Shown: positions 47,487 to 57,699, counted from the stretch's first letter. The stretch is 64,000 bases of DNA from Polaribacter filamentus (GCF_002943715.1 NZ_MQUA01000013.1:2039001-2103000), one strand, 5' to 3'. Notes: generated by a model from the sequence alone, not told the origin. A program made the numbers and translations.

Positions 47487-47529
47487 TTTAATAGTTTTTA
47501 TTTTAATAGTTTTCTTATTCATATGTTAA

Positions 47530-49245
47530 TTATTGCCATCCTTGATTTTGAACAATGTCATACTTAAGTGTTTCATTAAATGGAATTGGTCCATAAATTT
47601 GAAAATCTGAGAAATTTCTACCTTCAACTTCAATATATTCATAATCTAATTCGCCTCCGTTATTTGTAACAATTACACCACTTACTGGATTTTTCATAAG
47701 GGACGTTAAATTCCATCTACGTATATCCCAGAAACGTTGTTTTTCAAAACACAATTCAAGTCTGCGCTCATTACGAATCAAGTTCGTCATTTCTGCTGTA
47801 CTTAAACCATTAACATATGCTGTAGACGTGATACCTGCTCTATCACGAATAGCATTAATAACTGCCCGCGCACTGTAACCTCCAATAATAGCATCTGGTC
47901 CACCAACTTCATTAGCAGCTTCAGCAAACATAAGTAGTGCATCAGTATAACGCGCGTAGGTATAATACCGAATACCTGAAGAATTAATTCCAGGAGCTAA
48001 ATTCACAACCTTTACGTTCATAAACTTCTTTAAATAATAGCCTGTTTTAGTAGCATCTAAATTTTGACTTCCAAGAGCATCTTGAGATCCCACAACTGTA
48101 TTTAATGGTTCATTTCTGTATTGAGAACCTTGATACATAATGTATTCAGATAATCTGGGATCTCTACCAGAATAAGGGTCATTAGAATTAATTTTATCCG
48201 CAGGTGTTGGTGTACCATCTACAAGAGGAAATGCGTTTACTAATTCTTGTGTAGGATTGGTTAAACCTCTACCAAATTGCGAAGGTGGAAAATTAGTACG
48301 TTCCCAGCCATTTTCTCCTGTTTGACGAAAAGAATACCACATGACATCTGCATGAACGTTATTTGTTCCAGGGACTACTGCTTCGTTATAAAATTTAGTT
48401 TTGGTTCTACCAAAATCACTACTTGAAATTCCATTATTATCATCCATAAGACCAACAGCAGCTTCTGCAGCCATTTGATAAGTATAGGTGCCATCTGAAT
48501 AGGCTGGGCTAGCAGCATATAATAAAGCCTTAGTTTTTATTAATCTAGCAACATGACCATTAATCCTATTGGTATTTCTTTCCCCAATAGCTTGGTCTGC
48601 ATCTGCATCACCAGTAGGTAGCCATCTACCGGGTAGTGCTTCAATAGCACGGTCACAATCATCGATAATAAATTTTATAGTTTCGTTGAAGGTTGCACGT
48701 GGTATTTCATATTCCGGAGAATTTTCTAATACTCTGTCTACTATGGGCACACCAAGTAACTGACCATTCTTACCACGGCCAGCATGTGCTTGCAATAGAT
48801 GAAAATAATTCCAAGCTCTTAAAGCATAAGCTTCGCCTCTTAATTTCTCATCAAAAAGTGCCGAAGTAGTTTCGTTTCTTGGAAACCAATCAATCCCTTC
48901 CATTTCCTCTAAAAATGAATGGATGTAAAATATGCTTTCATAAGAACTATTCCATACACTAAAAGGATTTGCAACCGAAGTCCAACCACCTTGCACCACA
49001 GCTTTTACACCACTACCAGGGTCATTATTTACAGCATCATCAGAGGCGTAAGCCAATGTAAAATTATCATGAGACGCTGGCACTTTACGATATGCATTTA
49101 TCAAAAGTCCTTCTACAAACGTTACAGTGTTCCTAACATCTTCTATAGAAAATATATTTTCATCCTCAGGTTCTAAAACATCACAAGAATTGAACACCCC
49201 AAGTATTACTGTTAAGATTAATATCAAATATTTTTTATTTTTCAT
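47530..49245 (-). CDS. SusD/RagB-like nutrient-binding lipoprotein (SusD2)
   Basis: This 571-residue lipoprotein has lipobox GVFNSC (Cys about 21). The SusD fold is shown by the N-terminal helical part with LRGEAYALRAWNYFHLLQ (TPR-like SusD motif) and TKALLYAASPAY. The C-terminal block includes LLMFAEAANEVGG, INAIRDRAGI and LIRNERRLELCFEKQRFWDIRRW, the last the most conserved SusD signature. It caps the partner SusC2 transporter (gap 20 bp) and binds oligosaccharide at the cell surface. It is the second of two pairs in the same operon. Ligand specificity cannot be read from the sequence. Confidence 0.95.
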   Translation of the reverse strand: MKNKKYLILILTVILGVFNSCDVLEPEDENIFSIEDVRNTVTFVEGLLINAYRKVPASHDNFTLAYASDDAVNNDPGSGVKAVVQGGWTSVANPFSVWNSSYESIFYIHSFLEEMEGIDWFPRNETTSALFDEKLRGEAYALRAWNYFHLLQAHAGRGKNGQLLGVPIVDRVLENSPEYEIPRATFNETIKFIIDDCDRAIEALPGRWLPTGDADADQAIGERNTNRINGHVARLIKTKALLYAASPAYSDGTYTYQMAAEAAVGLMDDNNGISSSDFGRTKTKFYNEAVVPGTNNVHADVMWYSFRQTGENGWERTNFPPSQFGRGLTNPTQELVNAFPLVDGTPTPADKINSNDPYSGRDPRLSEYIMYQGSQYRNEPLNTVVGSQDALGSQNLDATKTGYYLKKFMNVKVVNLAPGINSSGIRYYTYARYTDALLMFAEAANEVGGPDAIIGGYSARAVINAIRDRAGITSTAYVNGLSTAEMTNLIRNERRLELCFEKQRFWDIRRWNLTSLMKNPVSGVIVTNNGGELDYEYIEVEGRNFSDFQIYGPIPFNETLKYDIVQNQGWQ

Positions 49246-49265
49246 TCTGTTTTTAGTTTAATTGA

Positions 49266-52127
49266 TTAAAATGAGGCTACTAAACCCAATGTAAGACTAC
49301 TAGTTCTTGGAGCACCTCCAATACTAATTTCGGTGTACTCCTTATTTGCTCCTAAAATCAAAACATTATTTGCTCTTACAAAAACTCTTGAATTTCTAAG
49401 TGCCGACGTTTCCTTTAAACCTTCAAACTTATAAGTAAGTTGCATTGTAGGTATAGTAAAAGTATCGTTTTTAAAAATCCAAAAATCTGAATCCCTATTA
49501 TTATTGTCAATATTATTAGTAGATAGTCTTGGATGCAAAGCATTTACATTTTTATTATTTGGACCATAAGCTAAATTAGCTTGGTTTGAATATTTTGAAT
49601 TACCATCTACACGGAAATAAGATCCACTGCGGAAATTGCTATCGCCACTAGTTCCAATTCCGAGCATATAAAACTCGAAATTCTGAAAATGAAAATCTAC
49701 ATATAAACTGTACTGTGTACGAAGTCCGTGACCAATAATACGTTGATCAAGATTATTAATAATACCATCATCGTTTTGATCCAAATACTTTATATCTCCG
49801 GGTTGTATATCTCCAAAATCAGGTTTAGGTAGTCCATCTACTAGTACAAGGTTTCCATTAATACTTCTGGTAAAATCATTTTCAGCATAAAGCCCATCAG
49901 ATTTTAAACCCCACACGGCATCTGAAGCTGTTCCTTCTCTCAGAAGTGCTCTGTCAACACCTTGATAAAATGGCTCTTCTCTCTTTGTCCATTGAGGATT
50001 AATGTAAAGCATGTTTCCACCTACAGTCATAGTTACATCAGAAGTAGGTTTAAACTGGTAACTTAACCCTAGCTCTATACCTTGGGTTTGCGTACTGTTA
50101 AAATTTTCGATTATTCTATTATCATAACCTAAAAGTTCTGGAGTACTAAAATTCATCTGCGTAAGATTGTCCAAAGATTCACTATTAAAATAGCCCAATT
50201 GTAAACTCATAGCTTTATCAAAAAATAAACCATCCATTCCTAAAGTAAAATCCCTTCTTTTCTGCAATACTATATCATTTGCAGCGGTAGTTAAAGTGGT
50301 TTCATTATTCCTACCAGCCCCATTAAAATATGTAAGGCTTCCACCCTGTCTAAACGTATTTTTATATAAAAAATAATCATCTTGAAAGTTTGTCCAATTA
50401 TCATTTTTAGAAACACCATAGGATGTTCTAATTTTTAAGTAGTCAATAAATGACGTTTTTGGCATGAAATTTTCTTCAGATATCACCCAAGCAGATCCAG
50501 CAGAAAACGCCGGTTCTATGCGCTTATTCTCACTAAGACGTCTGCTTCCTACTCCTACTAAACTTAGTTCAACTATATATTTTTTATCAAACATATAATT
50601 TGTTGTTAATGCTGTATTAAAAAACACCTGATTTTGTAAATTTTCTTCAACAGACACAATATCTGTATTTACTAGACCTGTTGCAGAAATAGCGTGTTTA
50701 CCAAAAGTCCTGTCATAATTTAAAGTTCCATAATACGTTGTTTGTCTAAAAAATTCAGAATTATTTTCATCAATATTAAACCTGTTAGCTTCCACATCCT
50801 GATTAAATTCCGAAACGTCAACAACATTGCCTTCAGCACTAAATATAGGCTGGTACACTTTATATTGAGGATCTTGACGCGTAAAAATACTGTTGAAAAA
50901 ATTCATTCCACCATAAAATTTACCAGAAAGCCCTGGAGTAATCCCTCTTAAATCAATATCAAGTTTAATACCAAATTGCACCTCACGATCCATAAGTTTT
51001 CTCTTTCCATTACGTGTAAACTCACCATAAACGTTATCTAAAAATGTTGAGTTACCACCTAATAATTGACCATCAACTAGTTTAGCCCTACCAAGAATAC
51101 TCTCTCTAAGTACATCATCGTTAATTAAATTTGGATCCCATAACACTGGATAATTATTTGGCAATTCATTACTAGCAAATCCCCAAATACTATTAGCCTG
51201 AGGCCTTGTGTTGAATTGAAATCTACCTGTGGTATTTACACTCATTTCTATATAATCATTCACTTTAAAATCAAGATTACCTCTAAAGTTCAAACGATTT
51301 GTATTGTCTGATTGTGGTGTATTAAGCCATCCATTATTATTTGTCCATTCTGTATTGGCATAATAGCGTACATTCTCGCTTCCACCCCTTACATCTGCAA
51401 ATATGTTTATGTCTCTTGTACTCTCTTTTATGTATCTATCTGAATAAAAATCATTATCAGGATACCGCGCTGGATTTTCACCACTTCTAGTAGCGTTAAT
51501 AGCTTCCTGAGAGTATCTAGGCACAAAATCATCGGGATCTGCATATTGACCATCATTAAATAATGCCTCATTGAAACGGCTCATATAATCTGCAGCATTC
51601 AAATAGTTTGGCAATGCTCTTGGCTCAGAATATCGATATTGCGCTGACACTCTTACCTCATGCGTACCTGCTTTTCCTCGGTTGGTTGTTACCACAATGA
51701 TACCATTATCTGCCTGAGCTCCAAACATGGAAGTTGATAAGGCATCTTTGTAAATTACAATACTATCAACTTCTAGCATATTCATACTATTTATATAGAA
51801 TGAGCTTTGACGAACTCCATCTACTAAAATTGTAGCACCTCCATTACCCCAGATATTGGTTCCTCCAAAAACACCGGGAACTTTACCGTTTATAGCCTCA
51901 CCTACTGAGTTGACCTGATCTCGTTTAAGTTCCTGTTGTACATCTATAATAACTACAGAACCTGCTTTTTGCCGTTGTGTAATAGTATTAAAGGCTTGTT
52001 TTATTTCTTTATCGTAAAGCGGTATTTCTACCTGTTTAACCGCAATACTATCTTGTGCATATACCCCATGTGATAATACAAAAAACAGTAATGTATAGAT
52101 AATTTTACTAATTATTTTTTTAATCAT
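49266..52127 (-). CDS. SusC-like TonB-dependent transporter without N-terminal extension (SusC2)
   Basis: This 953-residue outer-membrane protein has a signal peptide ending at VYAQ (about 25). The plug domain follows almost directly (VGEAINGKVPGVFGG near 75-90, ILVDGVRQSSFY, VDSIVIYKDALSTSMFGAQADNGIIVVTTNRGKAG). The carboxypeptidase-regulatory-like domain found at the N-terminus of SusC1 is absent, making it about 150 residues shorter. The beta-barrel ends in SSLTLGLVASF with a terminal Phe. It is paired with SusD2 (20 bp downstream) and lies 31 bp after SusD1. Probably it imports a different oligosaccharide, or the same glycan at another size, from that taken by SusC1. Confidence 0.94.
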   Translation of the reverse strand: MIKKIISKIIYTLLFFVLSHGVYAQDSIAVKQVEIPLYDKEIKQAFNTITQRQKAGSVVIIDVQQELKRDQVNSVGEAINGKVPGVFGGTNIWGNGGATILVDGVRQSSFYINSMNMLEVDSIVIYKDALSTSMFGAQADNGIIVVTTNRGKAGTHEVRVSAQYRYSEPRALPNYLNAADYMSRFNEALFNDGQYADPDDFVPRYSQEAINATRSGENPARYPDNDFYSDRYIKESTRDINIFADVRGGSENVRYYANTEWTNNNGWLNTPQSDNTNRLNFRGNLDFKVNDYIEMSVNTTGRFQFNTRPQANSIWGFASNELPNNYPVLWDPNLINDDVLRESILGRAKLVDGQLLGGNSTFLDNVYGEFTRNGKRKLMDREVQFGIKLDIDLRGITPGLSGKFYGGMNFFNSIFTRQDPQYKVYQPIFSAEGNVVDVSEFNQDVEANRFNIDENNSEFFRQTTYYGTLNYDRTFGKHAISATGLVNTDIVSVEENLQNQVFFNTALTTNYMFDKKYIVELSLVGVGSRRLSENKRIEPAFSAGSAWVISEENFMPKTSFIDYLKIRTSYGVSKNDNWTNFQDDYFLYKNTFRQGGSLTYFNGAGRNNETTLTTAANDIVLQKRRDFTLGMDGLFFDKAMSLQLGYFNSESLDNLTQMNFSTPELLGYDNRIIENFNSTQTQGIELGLSYQFKPTSDVTMTVGGNMLYINPQWTKREEPFYQGVDRALLREGTASDAVWGLKSDGLYAENDFTRSINGNLVLVDGLPKPDFGDIQPGDIKYLDQNDDGIINNLDQRIIGHGLRTQYSLYVDFHFQNFEFYMLGIGTSGDSNFRSGSYFRVDGNSKYSNQANLAYGPNNKNVNALHPRLSTNNIDNNNRDSDFWIFKNDTFTIPTMQLTYKFEGLKETSALRNSRVFVRANNVLILGANKEYTEISIGGAPRTSSLTLGLVASF

Positions 52128-52158
52128 AATATTAGTTAATTGGTTTATTTAGTTAAGT

Positions 52159-53997
52159 TTACCATCCTGGGTTTTGTGGGAAATCAAGAGAAAACCTTGT
52201 TATAGAAACAGGAAAAGGCAACAAATAATGTTGATTTTTAAACACATAAGGTTGATTATCTTCACGTCTTACAGAATTATCGTCAATAGTATTAGTGTTA
52301 CCACTAGCAAGGTCAAATCTTAAAGATTGAATTTGAATACCGTCTTTTAATCCAGCTCTTTTCCATCGTCTAATATCAAACCAGTACACACCCTCATAAG
52401 CTAATTCTACATTTCTTTCATTACGATATAACAACCTAAATGGAGAATCTGTAGATAACTCACAACTTCTAGGTAGCGGATTTCCAGCGTAAAAAGGTAG
52501 GACTGTTGCTACATCTGGCTGACCAGCTCTACGTCTTACTATATTTACAGCATCTTCTGCGCTCATACTTGATCCTAGTGCTGATGCCGTATAACTTCCT
52601 GTGCTTTCATATACAGCCTCTGCATAAGTCAAGTAAATATCTGATAAACGTAAAAGTGGCGTAGAATAAGATGCTTGTTTAGGGTTTGTTCTAGTCACAC
52701 CCTCATCTAAATATTTCCGCATCGCATTACTATTCTTTGTATCATCTTCCTTCATCTTAGCATCAGAAAGGTTAAGCGTTACATTATCTATTCTATCATT
52801 GTGAACATAAAATGTAAAACGGAATCGTTTGTCTCTATCATCCCACCTTCTTAATGGGTCATCATCATAATCTAAACTATATCGTGAACCGTCACTCATT
52901 TCAAATTTATCGAGATACATTTGAGAACCAGAAGCTGCTTGCTGCCCTGTTAATTGTCTAATACTATGACTTCTAGCAGCCGATTGACTTACCGGGTTAG
53001 GTCCAGTTACTTGAAAAGGTCTGCTAAATAATACTTCTTGAGTTCCAGGTTGTACGCCGTTTGAAGTTGTAAAAACTTGTCTGTAGTTTTCCCAAGGTGT
53101 TAAACCATCAGCATTTACAACTGGCATCCCTTCTGGCTGGCGCCCAATAATACTTTTTGCTAAATTAATAGTCTCTATACAAGCCTGTGCAGACCTATCT
53201 AGTAGTTCGGTGTTATAAGATAATGACCCTGTAGCTTCTTCATTAAATAAAGGGCTTGCAGAAAATTGTAGCGTTTTAGCTTTAAAACCAAGACACACAA
53301 CACTTGTAGGACGACCGTAATTTTGATTAGGTGTAGGCCAAACACTAGGTAATAATGTAGAAGCTTCTTGAAAATCTTCAGCAATTCTTTCAAAACAGGC
53401 TTGTGTATTTCTGTAAGTCTTACCATCTTTCTCGTAAGTCCAATAACGTTGCATATTCTGATTTTCAGAAGAAATCACTTCATCAATATAAGGCATTGAT
53501 CCAAAACCTCTTATAATCTCATAATAATAATACCCTCTAAAAAATAAAGCCTGCCCCTTTATCCAGTTTTTTTGTTCCTGTGTTAATTGAGTTTCACGCT
53601 CAGACTCCAATTGCATTAAACACATATTTGCAACACGTATGTTTTCAAAAAATCTTAGATAAAGCCCACCTAGAAATAATTGAGATTCTGCCGCAGGGTA
53701 AATACCTCGGTTTTCTACAATATACCCATAATTACCTCTGTTTGCTTGATCTACACTTTGCCCTTCTGGTGATAGTGCTTCTCCTCCAACAGAGTGTGAT
53801 GCCCTAGCACCATGCCTGTTATAATCTACTATGTTTCTCAACAAGATATCTTGAAACCCTTGAAAATTCAAATATTCTCCAAAAATTTGATCTTCAGTAA
53901 TTGCCGCTTCTGGAGGAATGTCTAAATATTCCTCACAACCAAAAATTAAAAGCATTAGCCCTAAAGCTAAACGTGGTATATTTATAACCTGTTTCAT
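52159..53997 (-). CDS. SusD/RagB-like nutrient-binding lipoprotein (SusD1)
   Basis: This 612-residue lipoprotein has lipobox LIFGC (Cys about 21). SusD motifs include IKGQALFFRGYYYYEIIRGFG in the TPR region, LRLSDIYLTYAEAVYESTG, VNIVRRRAG and LLYRNERNVELAYEGVYWFDIRRWKRAG near the C-terminus, and the final block HYLLPFPVS. It pairs with SusC1 (gap 38 bp) and is followed after 31 bp by SusC2. As with other SusD proteins it should hold glycan against the SusC pore at the surface. It is clearly different from SusD2, so the two pairs are not a recent duplication. Confidence 0.95.
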   Translation of the reverse strand: MKQVINIPRLALGLMLLIFGCEEYLDIPPEAAITEDQIFGEYLNFQGFQDILLRNIVDYNRHGARASHSVGGEALSPEGQSVDQANRGNYGYIVENRGIYPAAESQLFLGGLYLRFFENIRVANMCLMQLESERETQLTQEQKNWIKGQALFFRGYYYYEIIRGFGSMPYIDEVISSENQNMQRYWTYEKDGKTYRNTQACFERIAEDFQEASTLLPSVWPTPNQNYGRPTSVVCLGFKAKTLQFSASPLFNEEATGSLSYNTELLDRSAQACIETINLAKSIIGRQPEGMPVVNADGLTPWENYRQVFTTSNGVQPGTQEVLFSRPFQVTGPNPVSQSAARSHSIRQLTGQQAASGSQMYLDKFEMSDGSRYSLDYDDDPLRRWDDRDKRFRFTFYVHNDRIDNVTLNLSDAKMKEDDTKNSNAMRKYLDEGVTRTNPKQASYSTPLLRLSDIYLTYAEAVYESTGSYTASALGSSMSAEDAVNIVRRRAGQPDVATVLPFYAGNPLPRSCELSTDSPFRLLYRNERNVELAYEGVYWFDIRRWKRAGLKDGIQIQSLRFDLASGNTNTIDDNSVRREDNQPYVFKNQHYLLPFPVSITRFSLDFPQNPGW

Positions 53998-54035
53998 TTT
54001 ATTTAATATTTTAATTTTTTTATCATTTCTTTTTT

Positions 54036-57000
54036 TTAAAACTGAGCATTCAAACCTATATTTACTTGCCTTCTAGTAGGATAGTTTTTTCCTGGTCTAT
54101 CTAAACCAACACCATCATCAGGCATATTAGTAATGAGGAATAAATTTCTTCCATTTACATAAAACTTAAAGTTTGACATCCCTAAAGGTTTAACCCATTT
54201 TTGAGGTAATGAATATCCTATTTGTGCAGATTGTAATCTTATAAAAGACCCATCTTTTTCATGAAACTCACCAGTAGGTGTGTACAATTTAGAATCTAAC
54301 GAAAGTGCCGGGAAACCTGGATTACTGTTATTGTATTCAGGAGACCATGTCTCACCAATTAAAAAATCAGGAAGAAATAAATTGTCTGCTAAAAACACAG
54401 AAGGCTGTACGCGACGTGTTGCATTGTAAGCACCCGCAAAAAGAATAGTTAAATCAAAGCCCTTAAAATCACCACCAAATGAAAAACCAAAGTTGTTTTG
54501 TGGATATGTTGGGTAACCATAAGCTGGATTATCATAAGCCCCATCATATCTTCCATCAGAATTAAAGTCTATTAAAGCTATATCTCCTGGTAATATGTTT
54601 TCATTAGCAACATCATTAGGCCCTCCAGTATAACTATACAAATCATCCCAGCTGTTTATAAAACCTGCTCTTAAAGGAGAAAATGTTTGATCTATAGGAA
54701 ATCCTTCTGGTCGTTGATGTGGTAATGTTAATTCTGTAGATTCTCTAAATATTACTTCACTTCTAGCTACAGCCCAATTGGCAGAGACCCAATAATTAAG
54801 TTCGTTATTTATTGTATTTCTATAGGTTATTAAAACTTCTGCACCGTGAGATTTTGCTCGCCCAACATTTGCAGCAGGCGCTGGTCTACCAAAAAGTGGT
54901 GGCACAGTATTTTGTCTTTCATTTGCTCCAAGAAGCATATCTTCTCTTTCTTCTTTAAAAAGCTCAACAGTCAAGTTCAGTTTATTATTAAAAGCTGCAA
55001 AATCGAATCCAAGGTTTTGCTTAACAGCTATTTCCCAACGTAAATTAGGGTTTCCAGGGTTTCCTTCCTCATACCTTCTATTTGGGTCATTAACGGTATA
55101 CCCATCAGGATAACCATAATAACCTTCATCTAAATTATTACCACCCCATCCCCAAAATTCATACAGAGTTAAATACGGCCAAGTACTGCCTGTATCAACT
55201 CTATCATTACCTACGGTACCATAGGAATATCTTACTTTTAATCGATCTAACCAATCTACATCTTTTAAAAAGTTTTCTTCAGATATCATCCAACCTACAG
55301 CTCCCGATGAGAAAAAATCAAATCTAAAACCAGGACCAAACTTTTCTGAACCATTATAAGAACCGTTTACTTCTATAAAATATTTACTGTCAAAATCATA
55401 GGTTACACGTCCAACCCAATCTTCTCTCTTTTCAGGAAAATTACTACCTCTTTCACGAAATTGACGACTGAACATGGCCAATCCTGTAAAACTATGTTTA
55501 TCAAAAGACCTATTATATCTTAAGGCTGCTTCATAATACAAATTACGTTGAGCTTGGCCAATAAAACTACCTCCACGAACAGTCTCAGCATCATATGTAT
55601 TAGGTTCTTTTATAAAACCAAACCCTGCAACTCCCGCATTAGCTGGGTCTTCAAATGCTGTAAAGTCACTTACTGTTCTACCATCTTCTAGAACGGTATA
55701 TTCTCCTAAATCAAAATCATAAGAACCTCCTAAAAGATAGTAATCCTTACCAATTATTTTGGTTGTATTTCCACTATCATTTACTTCTTTTCCTCGGGTT
55801 CTAAAGGTATTATCATACGCTAAACGTCCAGTAAACTGTAAGCCTTTAGTAATCACTTCCAATTCTTGTGTTAAAACATAATCCATATTTATAGTTGTAA
55901 CCGGATTTGATTCTACACCATTAAAATTAAGCTCAAAGTAAGGGTTTGAAGTTCTAAATCGCGCATCACGAGTTCCATATACACCGTCTTCATATTGAAG
56001 TATTGGAGAGTCACCAGAATATTGAGAGGTACCAGAAAATAAGCCTTCTCTTGCATTTGGTGGTGGCGAGGTGGTTACACCATAAATACCATTAAAATTT
56101 GCTGCTAATTTTGTAGATTTAGATAATTGAAAATCAAAATTTGATCTAACATTAATTCTATCATAAGAATATGCTGGAACGTATCCCTGACCAACATCTT
56201 CAGTCTTTAATAAATCACCAACATGGTTATAACTTGCCGAAGCAAAATACTGAACCTTTTCAGACCCTCCTGAAGCCGTAGCGTTAACACGGTAAGATTG
56301 AGCAAAATCCTTATATAATAAATCTTGCCAATTTATATTTTGGTACGCATAAGGATATGTACCATCTCTATAATAGCCAATTTCTTCATCAGATAAATAA
56401 ATTTCATTAAAAAGTCCTTGATTAAATCGTCTGGTGCGTTCTAGAGCAATATTTCTAGCTGTAGCACTTTCTGGCACATTCACAGTTTCTATTTGATCTG
56501 AAGGTGTTTCAAAAGACATTTCTGCCTGAATACTAAATTTTGATTTTCCTGCTTTACCACGTTTAGTAGTAATAAGTATCACACCATTACCCCCTTTTAC
56601 ACCAAATACTGCTGTAGCTGAGGCATCCTTTAATACGGATATACTCTCAACCTCACTAACGTCAATATTATTCATATCTCGTTCCACACCATCAACTAAA
56701 ATTAATGGTCCAGAATTATTCCATGTTGTTTTACCACGAATTAAAATTTCTGATTGTTTAGAAAATTTACTTGGCGTTTGTGAATCAGCCCCTGGCATTC
56801 CAGAAACAGAAAGCACAGATAGACCAGGAATTTGTCCTGTTAGTGCATCCGTTAAATTTGATATATTTCCTTGTACTGTAAGATCGTCTCCTTTAATTAC
56901 ACCAATAGCTCCTACAACGCTTTCTTTCTTCTGAGTACCGTAACCTACTACGACTATCTCTCCTAGTGCCTCAACATCAGGCTCCATAGCAATATTAATT

Positions 57001-57338
57001 TCGGTTCTTGTTCCAATTTCAACCTCTTGACGTTTATACCCCAAGTACGAAAGTTCTAAAGTAACATCACTTTCTTTTAATGGTAACACATAAATACCGT
57101 CAAAATCAGTCTGAGCACCACGCTGTGTGCCTTTAACAGCAACTGTTACTCCTGGTAACGGTATATTAGATTCATCAACAACTTGCCCAGTTACATATCT
57201 ATCTTGCCCTAAGACATCATGCATAGACAAGATGGATAGAAGTACGAAAAGATAAAACATGACCCCTTTCGGTTTTTTATTCTTTACATGTAGAAGCTTT
57301 TTTAAAAATTTATTTTGTTTCATAAAATAAGTATTCAT
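54036..57338 (-). CDS. SusC-like TonB-dependent transporter (SusC1)
   Basis: This 1100-residue outer-membrane protein may start at 57338 or at the in-frame ATG at 57323. The signal peptide ends near DVLGQ (about 45). A carboxypeptidase-regulatory-like domain follows (about 46-118: VTGQVVDESNIPLPGVTVAV, TDFDGIYVLPL). Then come the EIVVVGYGTQKKESVVGAI segment (about 127-145), the plug (LTDALTGQIPGLSVLS, ILVDGVERDMNNIDVSEVES, GNGVILITTKRGKAGKS) and a barrel ending in QVNIGLNAQF. It heads the core operon of two SusCD pairs, a SusE/F-like protein and enzymes. Its upstream region was cut by an IS4-family insertion 183 bp before the start, leaving a short promoter region. The domain set is complete and no disruption is visible. 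Confidence 0.95.
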   Translation of the reverse strand: MNTYFMKQNKFLKKLLHVKNKKPKGVMFYLFVLLSILSMHDVLGQDRYVTGQVVDESNIPLPGVTVAVKGTQRGAQTDFDGIYVLPLKESDVTLELSYLGYKRQEVEIGTRTEINIAMEPDVEALGEIVVVGYGTQKKESVVGAIGVIKGDDLTVQGNISNLTDALTGQIPGLSVLSVSGMPGADSQTPSKFSKQSEILIRGKTTWNNSGPLILVDGVERDMNNIDVSEVESISVLKDASATAVFGVKGGNGVILITTKRGKAGKSKFSIQAEMSFETPSDQIETVNVPESATARNIALERTRRFNQGLFNEIYLSDEEIGYYRDGTYPYAYQNINWQDLLYKDFAQSYRVNATASGGSEKVQYFASASYNHVGDLLKTEDVGQGYVPAYSYDRINVRSNFDFQLSKSTKLAANFNGIYGVTTSPPPNAREGLFSGTSQYSGDSPILQYEDGVYGTRDARFRTSNPYFELNFNGVESNPVTTINMDYVLTQELEVITKGLQFTGRLAYDNTFRTRGKEVNDSGNTTKIIGKDYYLLGGSYDFDLGEYTVLEDGRTVSDFTAFEDPANAGVAGFGFIKEPNTYDAETVRGGSFIGQAQRNLYYEAALRYNRSFDKHSFTGLAMFSRQFRERGSNFPEKREDWVGRVTYDFDSKYFIEVNGSYNGSEKFGPGFRFDFFSSGAVGWMISEENFLKDVDWLDRLKVRYSYGTVGNDRVDTGSTWPYLTLYEFWGWGGNNLDEGYYGYPDGYTVNDPNRRYEEGNPGNPNLRWEIAVKQNLGFDFAAFNNKLNLTVELFKEEREDMLLGANERQNTVPPLFGRPAPAANVGRAKSHGAEVLITYRNTINNELNYWVSANWAVARSEVIFRESTELTLPHQRPEGFPIDQTFSPLRAGFINSWDDLYSYTGGPNDVANENILPGDIALIDFNSDGRYDGAYDNPAYGYPTYPQNNFGFSFGGDFKGFDLTILFAGAYNATRRVQPSVFLADNLFLPDFLIGETWSPEYNNSNPGFPALSLDSKLYTPTGEFHEKDGSFIRLQSAQIGYSLPQKWVKPLGMSNFKFYVNGRNLFLITNMPDDGVGLDRPGKNYPTRRQVNIGLNAQF

Positions 57339-57521
57339 TTAATTAATTTAGTTTTATTGAACGTTAGTTTATAAATTACAGCTACCAGCTTTAAAGGGTA
57401 CCCTAATTTTAATAGAGCGAATATAGCTTACTGTTATTAATTAGGAAATAATTAACACTTAATATGAACTTAATTTTAAATTAATTTTAAATTAGAAATA
57501 AATGATTTTACTATTTCTTAC
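57339..57521 (-). promoter_or_regulatory. Residual upstream region of the core SusCD operon
   Basis: These 183 bp are all that remains between SusC1 and the IS4-family element. No gene is present. On the minus strand TATATTCG near 57422 is one mismatch from the TAnnTTTG consensus, about 80 bp before the SusC1 ATG. The operon's promoter may be here or may now depend on the inserted elements. Confidence 0.35.
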
Positions 57522-57598
57522 CAATAGCGTCCTAAATAAATTTAGAACTCTAAAATTTCAACCATTTCATTGACTCTCGTGGCTGAAATGATTATTTT

Positions 57599-57699
57599 TC
57601 AAAATAGCATCCCCTGTATTAATTTTGGAGGAGGTTCAATATGTTCTTCGAATGGTTTATTTAGCCACTTTTGAAGATCTATTTTAACAAATAAGTTTA
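57599..57699 (-). pseudogene. C-terminal fragment of the interrupted IS4-family transposase
   Basis: The minus strand encodes about 33 codons opening NLFVKIDLQKWLNKPF and including IEPPP, then a TGA at 57599-57601. This is the expected end of the IS4-family transposase. The larger portion at 59938-60561 breaks off at AFIKLNL, exactly at the IS1595 insertion duplicated as TAAGTTTA. Joined, the two give an uninterrupted C-terminus. Confidence 0.88.

Noticed and set aside
27309..57699. The IS1595 pair as a composite transposon that delivered the PUL
   Set aside because: Copy 2 has its own target duplication inside an IS4 element, and copy 1 has no matching outer duplication, so joint transposition of the 30-kb segment is not supported.
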